Notes: generated by a model from the sequence alone, not told the origin. Numbered from the stretch's first letter, positions 7,279-16,587 are shown. The stretch is 64,000 bases of DNA from Bacillota bacterium (GCA_023394875.1 JAEXAB010000004.1:124001-188000), one strand, 5' to 3'. Numbers and translations are program-made.

Positions 7279-8712
7279 ATGAAGACGTTAAAAGACCTTT
7301 TTCATAACGTAAACGTACTATCGTTTGACGTTAATATGGATACAACTGTTGAGGGCATAGAAGTTAACAGCCAAAAAGTCAGTAACAATTTTATCTTTTT
7401 TGCCCTAAAAGATAATGGTTATGCAAAAGACGCTATTGACAATGGAGCAATTTGTATTGTAACCGAAACAAAAATAGAAAATATGCCGTGTATTTGCGTA
7501 AATGAAATAAGAAAAGTTCTTTGTACCGTCTGTGCCGAATTTTATGACAATCCCCATATAAATATGCACTTTATCGGCGTTGTTGGTACCAACGGAAAGA
7601 CCACGACAACTCATATTATTAATCATATTTTGCATGAAAGCGGCAAAAAAACCTGCCTAATAGGAACTTTGGGAGTGAAAATAAACTGCGAATACGATAT
7701 TCCTTTCGATATGACCACACCCGACCCAAATGAATTTTACAAAATTCTTAATGAAGCAAAAAACAACTTAGTTGAGTACGTAATTATGGAAGTTTCTGCC
7801 CATGCCATTTATTTTGAAAAACTGCACGGAATTGTTATGGATTATTGCGTTTTTACCAATGTTAGCCAAGACCACTTGGATTTCTTTAAGGATATGAACA
7901 CTTATACCAAAGTAAAAGAGCGTTATTTTAACGCCGATAACGTCCGATTGGGAATAATAAACGCCGATGATATTGTGGGAAGAAGAATAATTGATTGTAA
8001 GGAAATTTGCTGTCTTAGTTATGGATTGTATTATCCAAGCGACGTTTTTGCCCTCAATATTGAATACGACAAGGGTAGTACAAGTTTTGTCGCCAACGTT
8101 TTTGACGACGTCGCTTTTGTAAAAACACCGCTTTTGGGAGAATTTAACGTAAGTAATACCCTTGCCGCCGTCAGCGTGTGCAAGGTTATCGGCATTTCTA
8201 CCAATGATATTTGTCAATTTCTTGTTACGCTGCCCCAAATAGAAGGTCGCTTTGATGTAATAACAAATCAAAAGACGGCTATAATTGATTATGCGCATAC
8301 CCCTGACGGCTTAAAAAACGCCATACTTGCCGCAAGGAAGCTATGCAAGGGTAAACTCATTGTGGTATTCGGCTGCGGCGGCAATAGAGATACCAACAAA
8401 CGTCCGATTATGGGGGAAATTGCCGCAAAATACAGCGATATTACTGTCATTACTTCGGACAACCCTAGGTTTGAAAACCCCGAAGATATAATAGAGAGTA
8501 TTGCCGCAGGCTTTGCGGAGATTAGCCATAGTTACATAAAAATATGCGATAGGCAAAAAGCCATTGAGTTTGCTTTGTCGATAGCCGACAAGAACGATAT
8601 AGTCCTGATAGCCGGTAAGGGCGGAGAGGATTATTTAGATATCAAAGGGGAAAAACTGCCTTATTCCGACAAGGAAGTATGCCAAAAGATATTGAGGAGA
8701 TTTGACAGTTGA
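7279..8712 (+). CDS. murE: MurE, UDP-MurNAc-L-Ala-D-Glu:meso-DAP ligase
   Basis: MurE adds the third amino acid to the peptidoglycan stem peptide in the cytoplasm. The 477-residue protein shows the ATP-binding GTNGKTTTTH motif, the 'EVSAHAI' region and the C-terminal Mur ligase domain. The specificity motif is DNPR (in 'TSDNPRFENPED'), the signature of meso-diaminopimelate rather than lysine addition. The ribosome-binding site GGAGG precedes the ATG. The stop overlaps the mraY TTG start (TTGA). No murF follows, although it does in many dcw clusters. Confidence 0.96.
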   Translation: MKTLKDLFHNVNVLSFDVNMDTTVEGIEVNSQKVSNNFIFFALKDNGYAKDAIDNGAICIVTETKIENMPCICVNEIRKVLCTVCAEFYDNPHINMHFIGVVGTNGKTTTTHIINHILHESGKKTCLIGTLGVKINCEYDIPFDMTTPDPNEFYKILNEAKNNLVEYVIMEVSAHAIYFEKLHGIVMDYCVFTNVSQDHLDFFKDMNTYTKVKERYFNADNVRLGIINADDIVGRRIIDCKEICCLSYGLYYPSDVFALNIEYDKGSTSFVANVFDDVAFVKTPLLGEFNVSNTLAAVSVCKVIGISTNDICQFLVTLPQIEGRFDVITNQKTAIIDYAHTPDGLKNAILAARKLCKGKLIVVFGCGGNRDTNKRPIMGEIAAKYSDITVITSDNPRFENPEDIIESIAAGFAEISHSYIKICDRQKAIEFALSIADKNDIVLIAGKGGEDYLDIKGEKLPYSDKEVCQKILRRFDS

Positions 8713-9701
8713 TTAAGATAGTATGCGCGTTGATTACCGCCTTTTTTTTGGGTATGTTTCTTGCGCCGCTTGTTATTTGGACGGTAAAAAAGCTCAAGGT
8801 CAGACAGACCATACTTTGTTACGTTACCCAACATAAGGACAAAGAGGGCATACCAACAATGGGCGGGTTGATTTTTATTGTCGCCACCGTTGTTTCCTGC
8901 CTGATTTTTTGGAAGGGCAACAAAACTCTGGCAATCACAACGCTGGCTGTGACTGCGGCGTATTGCGCAATCGGGTTTTTGGACGATATATTAAAAGTTA
9001 TCCTAAAAAGGAACTTAGGTTTAAGAGCCTATCAAAAAATTATTTCTCAGTCGGCTATAGCCATACTTGCCACAATTTTTGCTTATAAAAATCAGTACGT
9101 TGGTGGAGAAATAATTCTACCGATTATTAATAAGACAATTTCCCTTGGCTGGTGGTACCTACCTTTTGGTTTTATAGTTTACGTAGCCACTACCAACGCG
9201 GTAAATTTATGTGACGGGCTTGACGGGCTTGCCGGAAGCGTAATGACGGTATATTTGTCTGCAATTTTTGTTCTGATTGGCATAAAATATAATGAAGCAA
9301 GCGAAATGGGACTTACTTTCTACGCGCAGGAACTTAATAATCTTATGATATACTGCGCGGCGTTAGTTGGAGGGATAATGGCATTTTTGTGGCATAATTC
9401 TTACAAAGCAAAGGTTTTTATGGGGGATACCGGCTCGCTTGCTCTCGGCGGAAGCTGCGCAATACTGCCGACGCTTATAAAAAATCCGCTTGCTATAATC
9501 TTTGCCGGTGGGGTATTTGTCTGGACTGCCGTATCGGTTATAATTCAGGTATTTTATTACAAACTTACGAAAAAACGTGTGTTCCTAATGGCGCCGTTTC
9601 ATCACCACTTAGAAAAAAAAGGTATAAACGAAAGCAAAGTAGTGACGTATTACTGCGTAATAACGGTAATATGCGGTCTGCTGACTATAATAATTTTTTG
9701 A
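8709..9701 (+). CDS. mraY: MraY, lipid I synthase
   Basis: MraY transfers phospho-MurNAc-pentapeptide to undecaprenyl phosphate at the membrane. The 330-residue multi-pass protein has the family motifs 'KEGIPTMGGLIF' with 'FLDDILK', the catalytic 'NLCDGLDGLAG', 'FMGDTGSLALGG' and the C-terminal 'MAPFHHHLEKKG'. The start is TTG at 8709, overlapping the murE stop by 4 bases; no in-frame ATG exists nearby. Confidence 0.96.
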   Translation: MIKIVCALITAFFLGMFLAPLVIWTVKKLKVRQTILCYVTQHKDKEGIPTMGGLIFIVATVVSCLIFWKGNKTLAITTLAVTAAYCAIGFLDDILKVILKRNLGLRAYQKIISQSAIAILATIFAYKNQYVGGEIILPIINKTISLGWWYLPFGFIVYVATTNAVNLCDGLDGLAGSVMTVYLSAIFVLIGIKYNEASEMGLTFYAQELNNLMIYCAALVGGIMAFLWHNSYKAKVFMGDTGSLALGGSCAILPTLIKNPLAIIFAGGVFVWTAVSVIIQVFYYKLTKKRVFLMAPFHHHLEKKGINESKVVTYYCVITVICGLLTIIIF

Positions 9702-9710
9702 GGTGGATTC

Positions 9711-11033
9711 ATGGATATTTTTAATTATTCGGGCAAAAGAGTTCTTATTATGGGCATACAAACCAGCGGAATAAGCGCCGCTTTTCTTCTTCGCAGTCTA
9801 AATGCGAAAGTAATTTTGTACGATGATGCGACAAACAGGAATTTTTATGATTATGATACGGTAAACAGCGTTACGGTTATGGACATACTAAAAGATATCG
9901 ACGTAATCGTGGTAAGTCCCGCCATACCGAAAAATCATTCTGTGCTGAAAGAAGCCGAAAAATACAAGACTTTTGTTATCGGAGAACTGGAACTTGGATG
10001 TAGTTTTCTTACCTGCAAGCAAATTATGGTTACCGGCACAAACGGCAAAACTACCATTGTCAATATGTTGGAAAAACTTTTGTTGTCGGCTGGACTCAAA
10101 GTAAAAGCCATGGGTAACATCGGCTATCCCGTAACACAAGTCGTTTTAGATAAAATAGAGTTGGACTATGCCATTATTGAAGTAAGCAGTTTTCAACTAG
10201 AGCATGCTCACTTTATTAAGCCTTATATATCTGTTATAACCAACCTTGCACCCGACCATATGGACAGATACGACAGTTATTTGGACTACGTAAACACCAA
10301 ACAGAATATCTGTAAACTCCAAGATAAGAACGATTATATTTTTGTCAACAACGAAGACGGCGCCGCTAGACGGTTTGTCAAAGTTACCGAAGCAACGCCC
10401 GTTGCAATAAGCCCACGCGCCGCTTTAAGCCCAATATTTATTAAGGATAACTTCTTCATGATGGAAGATACCTCTCTTTGTCACGTCAAGGACTGCAAAC
10501 TTAGGGGAGAGCATAATAAGTTTAACTTACTAATGGCGCTCAATATCGGTTTCTTATTAGGAGTTAAAAAAGAACATCTTACTAATTTAATAAAAGATTA
10601 TACCCTTCTTCCTAACAGAGTGGAATATATCACGACGATTAACGGAATTAGCTATTATAACGATTCTAAGGGTACAAATATCCACGCCTGCCGTTTTGCA
10701 ATCGACAGTATTGACGGGAAAATCGGTTTGATTATGGGAGGGAGCGACAAAAACGAAGACTTTTGTGAGTTTTTTGAAAATATCGACCCTAAGGTAGTAA
10801 AAGTAGCCGTAACGGGCGGCAATGCCGAAAAAATTTATAATTCTGCCTTAAAAATGGGCTATACGAATATAACAATCAGTAGAGAACTGGTTGACGCGGT
10901 GGAATTGTTGTCTAACAGCAAGGGTATTGACAACGTGCTGTTATCCCCGGGGTGCGCAAGTTTTGACAGATACAAAAACTATGCCGAACGCGGCGATAAG
11001 TTCAAAGAAATCGTATATGGCATTAAAGCGTAG
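9711..11033 (+). CDS. murD: MurD, UDP-MurNAc-L-Ala:D-Glu ligase
   Basis: MurD adds D-glutamate to UDP-MurNAc-L-Ala. The 440 residues include an N-terminal Rossmann-like domain, the ATP-binding 'VTGTNGKTT' motif, 'EVSSFQLE' and the C-terminal 'YYNDSKGTN' and 'LLSPGCASFDRYKNYAERG' motifs. AGGTGG is the ribosome-binding site. The end overlaps the proposed ftsW start by 17 bases. Standard order murE-mraY-murD-ftsW, but murF is missing from the usual place. Confidence 0.96.
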   Translation: MDIFNYSGKRVLIMGIQTSGISAAFLLRSLNAKVILYDDATNRNFYDYDTVNSVTVMDILKDIDVIVVSPAIPKNHSVLKEAEKYKTFVIGELELGCSFLTCKQIMVTGTNGKTTIVNMLEKLLLSAGLKVKAMGNIGYPVTQVVLDKIELDYAIIEVSSFQLEHAHFIKPYISVITNLAPDHMDRYDSYLDYVNTKQNICKLQDKNDYIFVNNEDGAARRFVKVTEATPVAISPRAALSPIFIKDNFFMMEDTSLCHVKDCKLRGEHNKFNLLMALNIGFLLGVKKEHLTNLIKDYTLLPNRVEYITTINGISYYNDSKGTNIHACRFAIDSIDGKIGLIMGGSDKNEDFCEFFENIDPKVVKVAVTGGNAEKIYNSALKMGYTNITISRELVDAVELLSNSKGIDNVLLSPGCASFDRYKNYAERGDKFKEIVYGIKA

Positions 11034-12117
11034 CGCGCAACTATGTATACTGATAACTACAATTTTTTTGGGGGCGATAGGCATAATATTTATTTATTCT
11101 GCCAGCTCCTATTCGGCAAAATTAGAATATAACGACAGTTTTTTCTTTGTTAAAAAACAGGCTATAGCATTTGCGGCGGGGATTATTCTTATGATTTTTG
11201 CCGCAAAAATAAAACTAAGTTTACTTATTAAATACAAATGGATAATATACATATTAAGTATAATTTTGCTTGCGCTTTTGCTTATACCTAACGTTGGTAA
11301 GGAAAGTTACGGCGCAACAAGATGGATTGATCTTGGCTTTATTTCCCTTCAACCTTCGGAAATCGCCAAATTCGGGTTAATGATATTTTTGGCGGGGTAT
11401 ATGTACGAAAATCCACCCGAAAATCTTAAAAAAATGATTATCCCCATAATAAGCGGACTAGTAATTTGCTTATTAATTATTTTAGAACCCAATATGAGCA
11501 TAACAATGTGCGTAGGTTTATCGGTAATTTTACTTGTATTTATCGCAGGCGCGCCGAAAAAATGGTTTGTTTTACTCATTATTTTAGTTGCTGTGGCTGT
11601 TCCTGTACTTATTATTATTGAGCCGTATAGAGTAAAGAGAATACTGGCATTTTTAGACCCATGGCAAAACCCGAAAGCCGAAGGCTATCAGCTCATTCAG
11701 TCCTATTATGCTTTAGGTAACGGCGGATTGTTCGGGGTGGGGTTATTCCAAAGCCGACAAAAATATCTTTTTCTTCCTTTTGCAGAGTCCGATTTTATTT
11801 TTTCGGTAATAGGGGAAGAAACCGGACTTATAGGTTGTCTTTTGGTTATTATAGCGTTTGCTTTACTTATATATAATGGTATTAAGGTTGCAATATGCGC
11901 AAACAACTTTTATTGCACCCTTTTAGCAACCGGTCTTACGGCTGTTATTGCTTTGCAGACCATAATAAATATAGCCGTTGTAACAGGCTCAATTCCTCCT
12001 ACAGGAGTGCCTCTACCATACGTTAGCGCAGGCGGCACTTCTCTTGTTTGTTTTATGTTCGTTTCGGGGTTACTTTACAATATCGCCTCCGTAACCAACA
12101 AAGGAAAATTGCCATAG
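11017..12117 (+). CDS. ftsW: FtsW/SpoVE, SEDS-family peptidoglycan glycosyltransferase
   Basis: This is a SEDS-family polymerase of lipid II, working with the class B PBP above at the septum or in the cortex. The 366-residue multi-pass protein shows 'GATRWIDLGFISLQPSEIAK', 'NMSITMCVGL', 'GYQLIQSYYALGNGGLFGVG', 'FIFSVIGEE' and the C-terminal 'TGVPLPYVSAGGTS'. I start it at ATG 11017, directly ahead of the first membrane helix. In-frame upstream starts inside murD would add a non-membrane stretch of up to 42 residues. There is no strong ribosome-binding site, so translation probably couples to murD. FtsW and SpoVE cannot be told apart by eye. No murG follows. Confidence 0.93.
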   Translation: MALKRSAQLCILITTIFLGAIGIIFIYSASSYSAKLEYNDSFFFVKKQAIAFAAGIILMIFAAKIKLSLLIKYKWIIYILSIILLALLLIPNVGKESYGATRWIDLGFISLQPSEIAKFGLMIFLAGYMYENPPENLKKMIIPIISGLVICLLIILEPNMSITMCVGLSVILLVFIAGAPKKWFVLLIILVAVAVPVLIIIEPYRVKRILAFLDPWQNPKAEGYQLIQSYYALGNGGLFGVGLFQSRQKYLFLPFAESDFIFSVIGEETGLIGCLLVIIAFALLIYNGIKVAICANNFYCTLLATGLTAVIALQTIINIAVVTGSIPPTGVPLPYVSAGGTSLVCFMFVSGLLYNIASVTNKGKLP

Positions 12118-12195
12118 TATGTATTGATAGCTTTTTTTCACGGCGCATATATGCCGATTTGTTATAAAGGCTATACGGGTTATTGTGGGGGGATA

Positions 12196-13446
12196 ATGGG
12201 AAAATTTATTATAAACGGCGGCAATAAATTATTTGGCGAAGTCCAAGTTCAAAGCGCAAAGAACGCCGTTTTACCGCTGTTTGCTGCAGCGCTTCTTACA
12301 GAAGAAGAAATAATTATAAAGAACGTCCCTGAGCTTATAGACGTTGACAACATGATAAAAATCATATGTAATATCGGTGCCGTAGTTAAAAAAGAAGGGC
12401 AAACGGTATCGATAAAAGCGCAGGACATAACCTCCCACAATATACCTAACAGTCTGGCAAAAGAATTACGGAGTTCAATTTTTTTATTGGGCGCCGTTCT
12501 TTCACGCAAGAAACACGCCAAAGTCGCTTTCCCCGGCGGCTGTGATATCGGTATGCGCCCGATAGATATCCATATTAAGGGTTTGAGAGACCTAAACGTA
12601 AAAATAGAAGAAAAAGCGGGTTACATTTTTTGCGATGCGACCAAGCTTGTTTGCGGAGAAATAAACTTAGATTACCCAAGCGTCGGAGCCACCGAAAACG
12701 TAATGCTAACAGCCGTACTTGCAAACGGGAAGACCATAATACATAACGCGGCTTGCGAACCCGAAATTGTAGATTTGCAAAACTTCCTCAACAAAATGGG
12801 GGCGAAAATTTTCGGGGCAGGTTCTTCGGTTATTGTTATTGAAGGAGTAAAAAAACTTCATGGTATTACTTATGAGGCTATGCCCGACAGAATAGTTGCC
12901 GGTACATATTTACTTGCCACCGCTATTTGCGGCGGGGAAGTGTTATTGAAGAACGCCAGAATGGAAGATATACGCTCACTTTGTGCCAAACTGTCAAAAA
13001 CTTCTTGCCATATCGAGCATTTTAATGATAATATATTAATTAAAGCAAGCGCTAGACCGACTTCGGTAGTCAGCGTAACTACGCAACCGTATCCCGGATT
13101 TCCTACCGACTTGCAGGCGCCTATGATGTCCTTACAGGCAGTAAGCGAAGGAATTTGCGTAATTACCGAAAACATCTTTGAAAACCGTTTTCGCCACGTA
13201 AGCGAATTACGAAAAATGGGAGCGGACATAATAATTAATAACCGCACCGCTGTTATAAAAGGTGTACCCAGACTTACGGCAGCTGAGGTTAACGCTCAGG
13301 ACTTACGCGGAGGAGCGGCATTGGTTCTAGCAGGGCTTAACGCGCAAGGAACTACGATTATTAACGATATATATCACATAGACAGAGGTTATCAGAGCAT
13401 AGAAAAAGTATTTTCACAGCTTGGAGCGGATATCATCAGAGTATGA
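12196..13446 (+). CDS. murA: MurA, UDP-GlcNAc enolpyruvyl transferase
   Basis: MurA performs the first committed step of peptidoglycan synthesis. The 416 residues from ATG 12196 match family length. A GGGGGGA ribosome-binding site sits a few bases upstream, and the N-terminus MGKFIINGGNKLFGEVQV is typical. The open frame extends to 12124, but the extra 24 residues are not MurA-like. The catalytic loop 'FPGGCDIGMRPIDIH' keeps the cysteine attacked by fosfomycin, so the enzyme should be of the fosfomycin-sensitive class. 'QSAKNAVLPL' and 'YPGFPTDLQAP' are present. The stop overlaps the divIB start (ATGA). Confidence 0.96.
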   Translation: MGKFIINGGNKLFGEVQVQSAKNAVLPLFAAALLTEEEIIIKNVPELIDVDNMIKIICNIGAVVKKEGQTVSIKAQDITSHNIPNSLAKELRSSIFLLGAVLSRKKHAKVAFPGGCDIGMRPIDIHIKGLRDLNVKIEEKAGYIFCDATKLVCGEINLDYPSVGATENVMLTAVLANGKTIIHNAACEPEIVDLQNFLNKMGAKIFGAGSSVIVIEGVKKLHGITYEAMPDRIVAGTYLLATAICGGEVLLKNARMEDIRSLCAKLSKTSCHIEHFNDNILIKASARPTSVVSVTTQPYPGFPTDLQAPMMSLQAVSEGICVITENIFENRFRHVSELRKMGADIIINNRTAVIKGVPRLTAAEVNAQDLRGGAALVLAGLNAQGTTIINDIYHIDRGYQSIEKVFSQLGADIIRV

Positions 13447-14141
13447 AAAAAAAGATAGTAATAATTGCAATCAGTCTTGTTATTGTCACAGCGTTGATTA
13501 TTTGCGGCAATATTTTTGCCGTGGACAGCGTTGAGGTTGTTTTTGACAATAAGACCGATATAACTAATGAATACGATATTCTTAAAGCGGCGGAGATTTC
13601 TAAAAGCACGATAATTTTTAATATAAAAGAAAACAGCATAAAAAGTAAGGTAAGTAAAGAATATAAAGACAATAGCATTGTCGTTACCAACGTAGAAAGA
13701 GTTTTTCCCAACAAAGTCAAGATTTTTGTCAAAGAGCGTGTTCTTATTTATAAACTTAACGTTTTTTCTCAAACCGACGATGATTTATACGTTCCTACCG
13801 ACAAAGACTTCCAGAGGGGAGCGCTTATTGATAATATCGACGATTATAACCTGATAACCGTCAAAAATTTTGTTATAAAAGACACTTTTAACCTAGAAGA
13901 ATGCTATGAATTGCGGGAATTTGCCGATGTTTTTATCTCTTTAGGCATAAGCGAAGAGGCTTTGCCGTATTTTGTGGAGAGTATTGAGTTTTCCGAAAAA
14001 ACTTTGAAAATTGATTTAAGACACAGTAGCGGAATATTTACAATTTCCCGCAATAATATAAAAAATGAACTCAAAACTATTTATTATCAATATCTAAAAT
14101 TAAGCGACCAGGACAAACTGAACTGCGCTTTGTCGATTTAG
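13443..14141 (+). CDS. ftsQ: FtsQ/DivIB cell-division protein
   Basis: This divisome membrane protein links FtsL/FtsB-type proteins to the septal synthase. The 232 residues comprise a short basic N-terminus, one membrane helix (about 4-25), a POTRA-like domain (about 27-98, with 'TNVERVFPNKVKIFVKERV') and a beta domain. The start overlaps the murA stop by 4 bases. It is the last gene before a promoter that restarts transcription for the FtsA-like gene and ftsZ. Sequence conservation is low, as usual in this family; identification rests on architecture plus position. Confidence 0.88.
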   Translation: MKKKIVIIAISLVIVTALIICGNIFAVDSVEVVFDNKTDITNEYDILKAAEISKSTIIFNIKENSIKSKVSKEYKDNSIVVTNVERVFPNKVKIFVKERVLIYKLNVFSQTDDDLYVPTDKDFQRGALIDNIDDYNLITVKNFVIKDTFNLEECYELREFADVFISLGISEEALPYFVESIEFSEKTLKIDLRHSSGIFTISRNNIKNELKTIYYQYLKLSDQDKLNCALSI

Positions 14142-14170
14142 TCGGATTTTTCACAAAACTTTTACATCTA

Positions 14171-14199
14171 TTGACTATTAATTATATTTAATATATAAT
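14171..14199 (+). promoter_or_regulatory. Strong SigA promoter for ftsA-like/ftsZ, leaderless
   Basis: TTGACT (14171-14176), a 17-base spacer and TATAAT (14194-14199). The ATG of the downstream gene is at 14207, 7 bases after the -10, so the start codon lies at about +1 and no ribosome-binding site can precede it. Confidence 0.85.
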
Positions 14200-14206
14200 T
14201 ATTACT

Positions 14207-15343
14207 ATGCTGAAGTCCGATTTGTATCCTATTCTTGAAATAAATACCGCCACTCTTTGCCTAAGCGTTATCGAAAAGAGCGGAGAGTATTTTCATCATC
14301 TCTACCGCAAGGTTGTTTCTTATAAAGGCTTCGAGAAGATATTTTTCAAGGACCCCGAAGAACTTTTTACTTCGGTACAAAACATTTTCAGCGATTGCGA
14401 ATTTAATTTGCATCTTAATTTCAAACATTTTTACGCCCTTTTGCCCCAAACCTTTTACCGCGCAAACGCACAAGAAAAAAGCCTTATTCTTAATGGAAAA
14501 TCGGTAAGTAATAAGGATATCAACAAACTGAAAAGCAAGTATTTTGTGACCGACAGCGGTTTTAAGGCGGTAAGTTTGATTCCTTTGTCGTACAAACTTG
14601 ACGGCGAGGAGTTTTTTGAGGCTCCTTTGGGTAAAAGCTGCAAGGTTTTTTCGGTCAATATGGAGCAAGTAGCTTTAGCCGAAAACGTAGAAGAGCTGTT
14701 TTCCACCTGCGCAAAGAGGCTAAATAAGACGGTGAGTTTTATTGCCGACAACGTAAGCGCGGCTTTGCGGTTATATAAGCAGGAAAGAGGCGATAAATAC
14801 ATACTAATCGGCATTAACGAAAGGCACACAGACGTTAGTTTGTGCGAAAAAAATGCGGTAGTTACTAATGAAAACGTAGAATGGGGCGGAGATTACGTTC
14901 ATTTAGCGTTAGCTGACATGCTGAAAATTTCCGAAGAGGCGGCAATTGAACTTACCAAGAAGCTTAATTTGAATTTACCGCTTGACAACGTAAACAAATA
15001 TATGTCAGACTTTAGCGGTAAAGAGTTGTTTTCGGCTTCGCAAGTTAATAAGCAAGCCATGACGACAATTTATTTTATAATAAAAGAAGTTAGTAAAAAA
15101 ATTACTCTTCTTGATAAGGGAGCCAAACTTCCGCTGTATTTTTACGGGCATTATATCTGCAACGTAAGAGGACTAAAAGAAATTTTGGAAGAAATAACCG
15201 GCGTAGAGGTAAATATAATTGACGACGGAAAATTCTTCCGCGAGAATATAAATTATAAAACGCAATCTTTATTTGACAACGAAAATTTACTTATTGACAA
15301 CAAAAAGCAAAGTTTTTTGTCAGATATACTAAAAATAAAATAA
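14207..15343 (+). CDS. ftsA: Degenerate FtsA homologue
   Basis: This divergent FtsA-like protein, located directly before ftsZ, is expected to anchor FtsZ to the membrane. The 378 residues keep FtsA landmarks: a 1C-like domain ending in 'LIPLSYKLDGEEFFEAPLG' (about 124-142), a GGD at 227-229 followed by a helix, and a possible amphipathic C-terminal helix (about 368-378). The actin-fold nucleotide motifs are lost. Phosphate-1 is 'LEINTATLC' (10-18) instead of DIGTSK-like. Phosphate-2 is 'IGINERHTDV' (201-210) instead of DIGGGTTD. The adenosine motif is 'YGHYICNVRGL' instead of TGGGA. It is also shorter than usual FtsA (about 420). I infer a pseudo-ATPase anchor. It has its own promoter and appears leaderless. 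Confidence 0.8.
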   Translation: MLKSDLYPILEINTATLCLSVIEKSGEYFHHLYRKVVSYKGFEKIFFKDPEELFTSVQNIFSDCEFNLHLNFKHFYALLPQTFYRANAQEKSLILNGKSVSNKDINKLKSKYFVTDSGFKAVSLIPLSYKLDGEEFFEAPLGKSCKVFSVNMEQVALAENVEELFSTCAKRLNKTVSFIADNVSAALRLYKQERGDKYILIGINERHTDVSLCEKNAVVTNENVEWGGDYVHLALADMLKISEEAAIELTKKLNLNLPLDNVNKYMSDFSGKELFSASQVNKQAMTTIYFIIKEVSKKITLLDKGAKLPLYFYGHYICNVRGLKEILEEITGVEVNIIDDGKFFRENINYKTQSLFDNENLLIDNKKQSFLSDILKIK

Positions 15344-15359
15344 CTTACAGGAGAACAAA

Positions 15360-16514
15360 ATGGACTTTGATTTCGAAAAAAACGATATGCAGGCTAGCTA
15401 TTTTGACAACAACAACGAAGACTTTTTGAAGATAAAAATATTCGGAGTGGGCGGCGGCGGATGTAACGCCGTATACCGTTTGCGTGAAAAAGTCGACGCA
15501 GGGGTGGAGTTTATTGCCAGCAACACCGATATGATGGCTCTTTCTAAAATTAATTTCCCCAATATAAAGAAACTTCAGATAGGCAAGGAAAAGACCAAGG
15601 GTATGGGCGCTGGCGCTTTGCCCGAAGTAGGTAAGGAAGCTGCCAGAGAATCCCGCGAGGAAATCAAAAGAATGATTGAAGGCTCCAACATGGTCTTTGT
15701 TACTGCCGGTATGGGCGGTGGTACAGGCACAGGAGGCGCGCCGGTTGTAGCGGCTATAGCAAAAGAACTGGGCATTCTTACCATTGGTATAGTAACCAAG
15801 CCTTTTAATTACGAAGGCAAGAAAAAAATGGTTATCGCAGAAGACGGTATAGAAAAACTCAAAAAAGAAGTAGACGTACTTATAGTTGTGCCCAACGAAA
15901 GAGCCTTTGAATATGCTCCCGCTGGCACACCGCTTATCGAAGTGGTAAAAATGGCTGACGACGTTCTTCTAAAAAGTATTATGGGTATTACCGACATTAT
16001 GCTCAAGCACTCCCTTATTAATTTGGATTTTGCCGATATCAGAACGGTAATTAAAAACAAGGGTACCGCGCATATTGGAGTTGGAAGAGCGCAGGGAGAA
16101 AACCGCGTAATGGATGCTTTGCGTAAGGCTTGTTCTTCTCCGCTTCTTGACAGCAATATAGAAGGAGCAACACACATAATTGTAAGCGTAGTTGCCGACT
16201 ATGAGCTTAGCGGAAACAGCGTGGAAAAAGCCCTTAACCTGATACCCGAAGTGGCTGCTCCCGACGCTAACATAATCCACGGACTGGGCTTTGACGAAAA
16301 CTTGAAAGACGAAGTAATAGTTACCGTAATAGCGACAGGTTTTGACGGCGGCAGAGAAGTGGAAGGAAATTCAGCCGAAGCAGTAGCTGCCGAAGATAAA
16401 TCGGAATTGTTTTCCATTAAGAAAAAAACTCAAGCAAAGGTAGAGAAAGAACCCGAAGAAGTGAGTCAGGACGACATACCCGCCTTTTTACAACGCCTAA
16501 AACAAAGAGGCTAA
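15360..16514 (+). CDS. ftsZ: FtsZ, division tubulin
   Basis: FtsZ is the GTP-dependent tubulin homologue that forms the Z-ring. The 384 residues include the N-terminal 'FGVGGGGCNAVYRL', the tubulin signature GGGTGTGGAPVVA, the T7 loop region 'NLDFADIRTVI' and the C-terminal FtsA/ZipA-binding peptide ending 'DDIPAFLQRLKQRG'. A variable linker lies at about residues 325-370. The AGGAG ribosome-binding site is good. It is co-transcribed with the FtsA-like gene and followed by a terminator. Confidence 0.98.
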   Translation: MDFDFEKNDMQASYFDNNNEDFLKIKIFGVGGGGCNAVYRLREKVDAGVEFIASNTDMMALSKINFPNIKKLQIGKEKTKGMGAGALPEVGKEAARESREEIKRMIEGSNMVFVTAGMGGGTGTGGAPVVAAIAKELGILTIGIVTKPFNYEGKKKMVIAEDGIEKLKKEVDVLIVVPNERAFEYAPAGTPLIEVVKMADDVLLKSIMGITDIMLKHSLINLDFADIRTVIKNKGTAHIGVGRAQGENRVMDALRKACSSPLLDSNIEGATHIIVSVVADYELSGNSVEKALNLIPEVAAPDANIIHGLGFDENLKDEVIVTVIATGFDGGREVEGNSAEAVAAEDKSELFSIKKKTQAKVEKEPEEVSQDDIPAFLQRLKQRG

Positions 16515-16537
16515 GACTTAAATTAGGAAACAAATAC

Positions 16538-16570
16538 AAAAGACAAGTTAATATTTAGCTTGTCTTTTTT
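16538..16570 (+). terminator. Intrinsic terminator after ftsZ
   Basis: AGACAAG (16541-16547) pairs with CTTGTCT (16559-16565). The stem can be extended by A/T pairs into the following T-run (to 16570). It separates the division cluster from the sporulation sigma block. Confidence 0.9.
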
Positions 16571-16587
16571 GTTTTATATGGAGAATT

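Noticed and set aside
7768..8298. Long minus-strand frame of 176 codons opposite murE
   Set aside because: It is antisense to strongly conserved MurE motifs, has no ribosome-binding site or protein-family resemblance, and similar shadows occur opposite many genes here.
10891..11016. N-terminal extension of FtsW inside murD
   Set aside because: The 42 residues are a frame-shifted reading of the conserved MurD C-terminus and are not membrane-like; ATG 11017 is preferred.
12124..12195. N-terminal extension of MurA by 24 residues
   Set aside because: It is not MurA-like, and ATG 12196 has a strong ribosome-binding site and the standard N-terminus.
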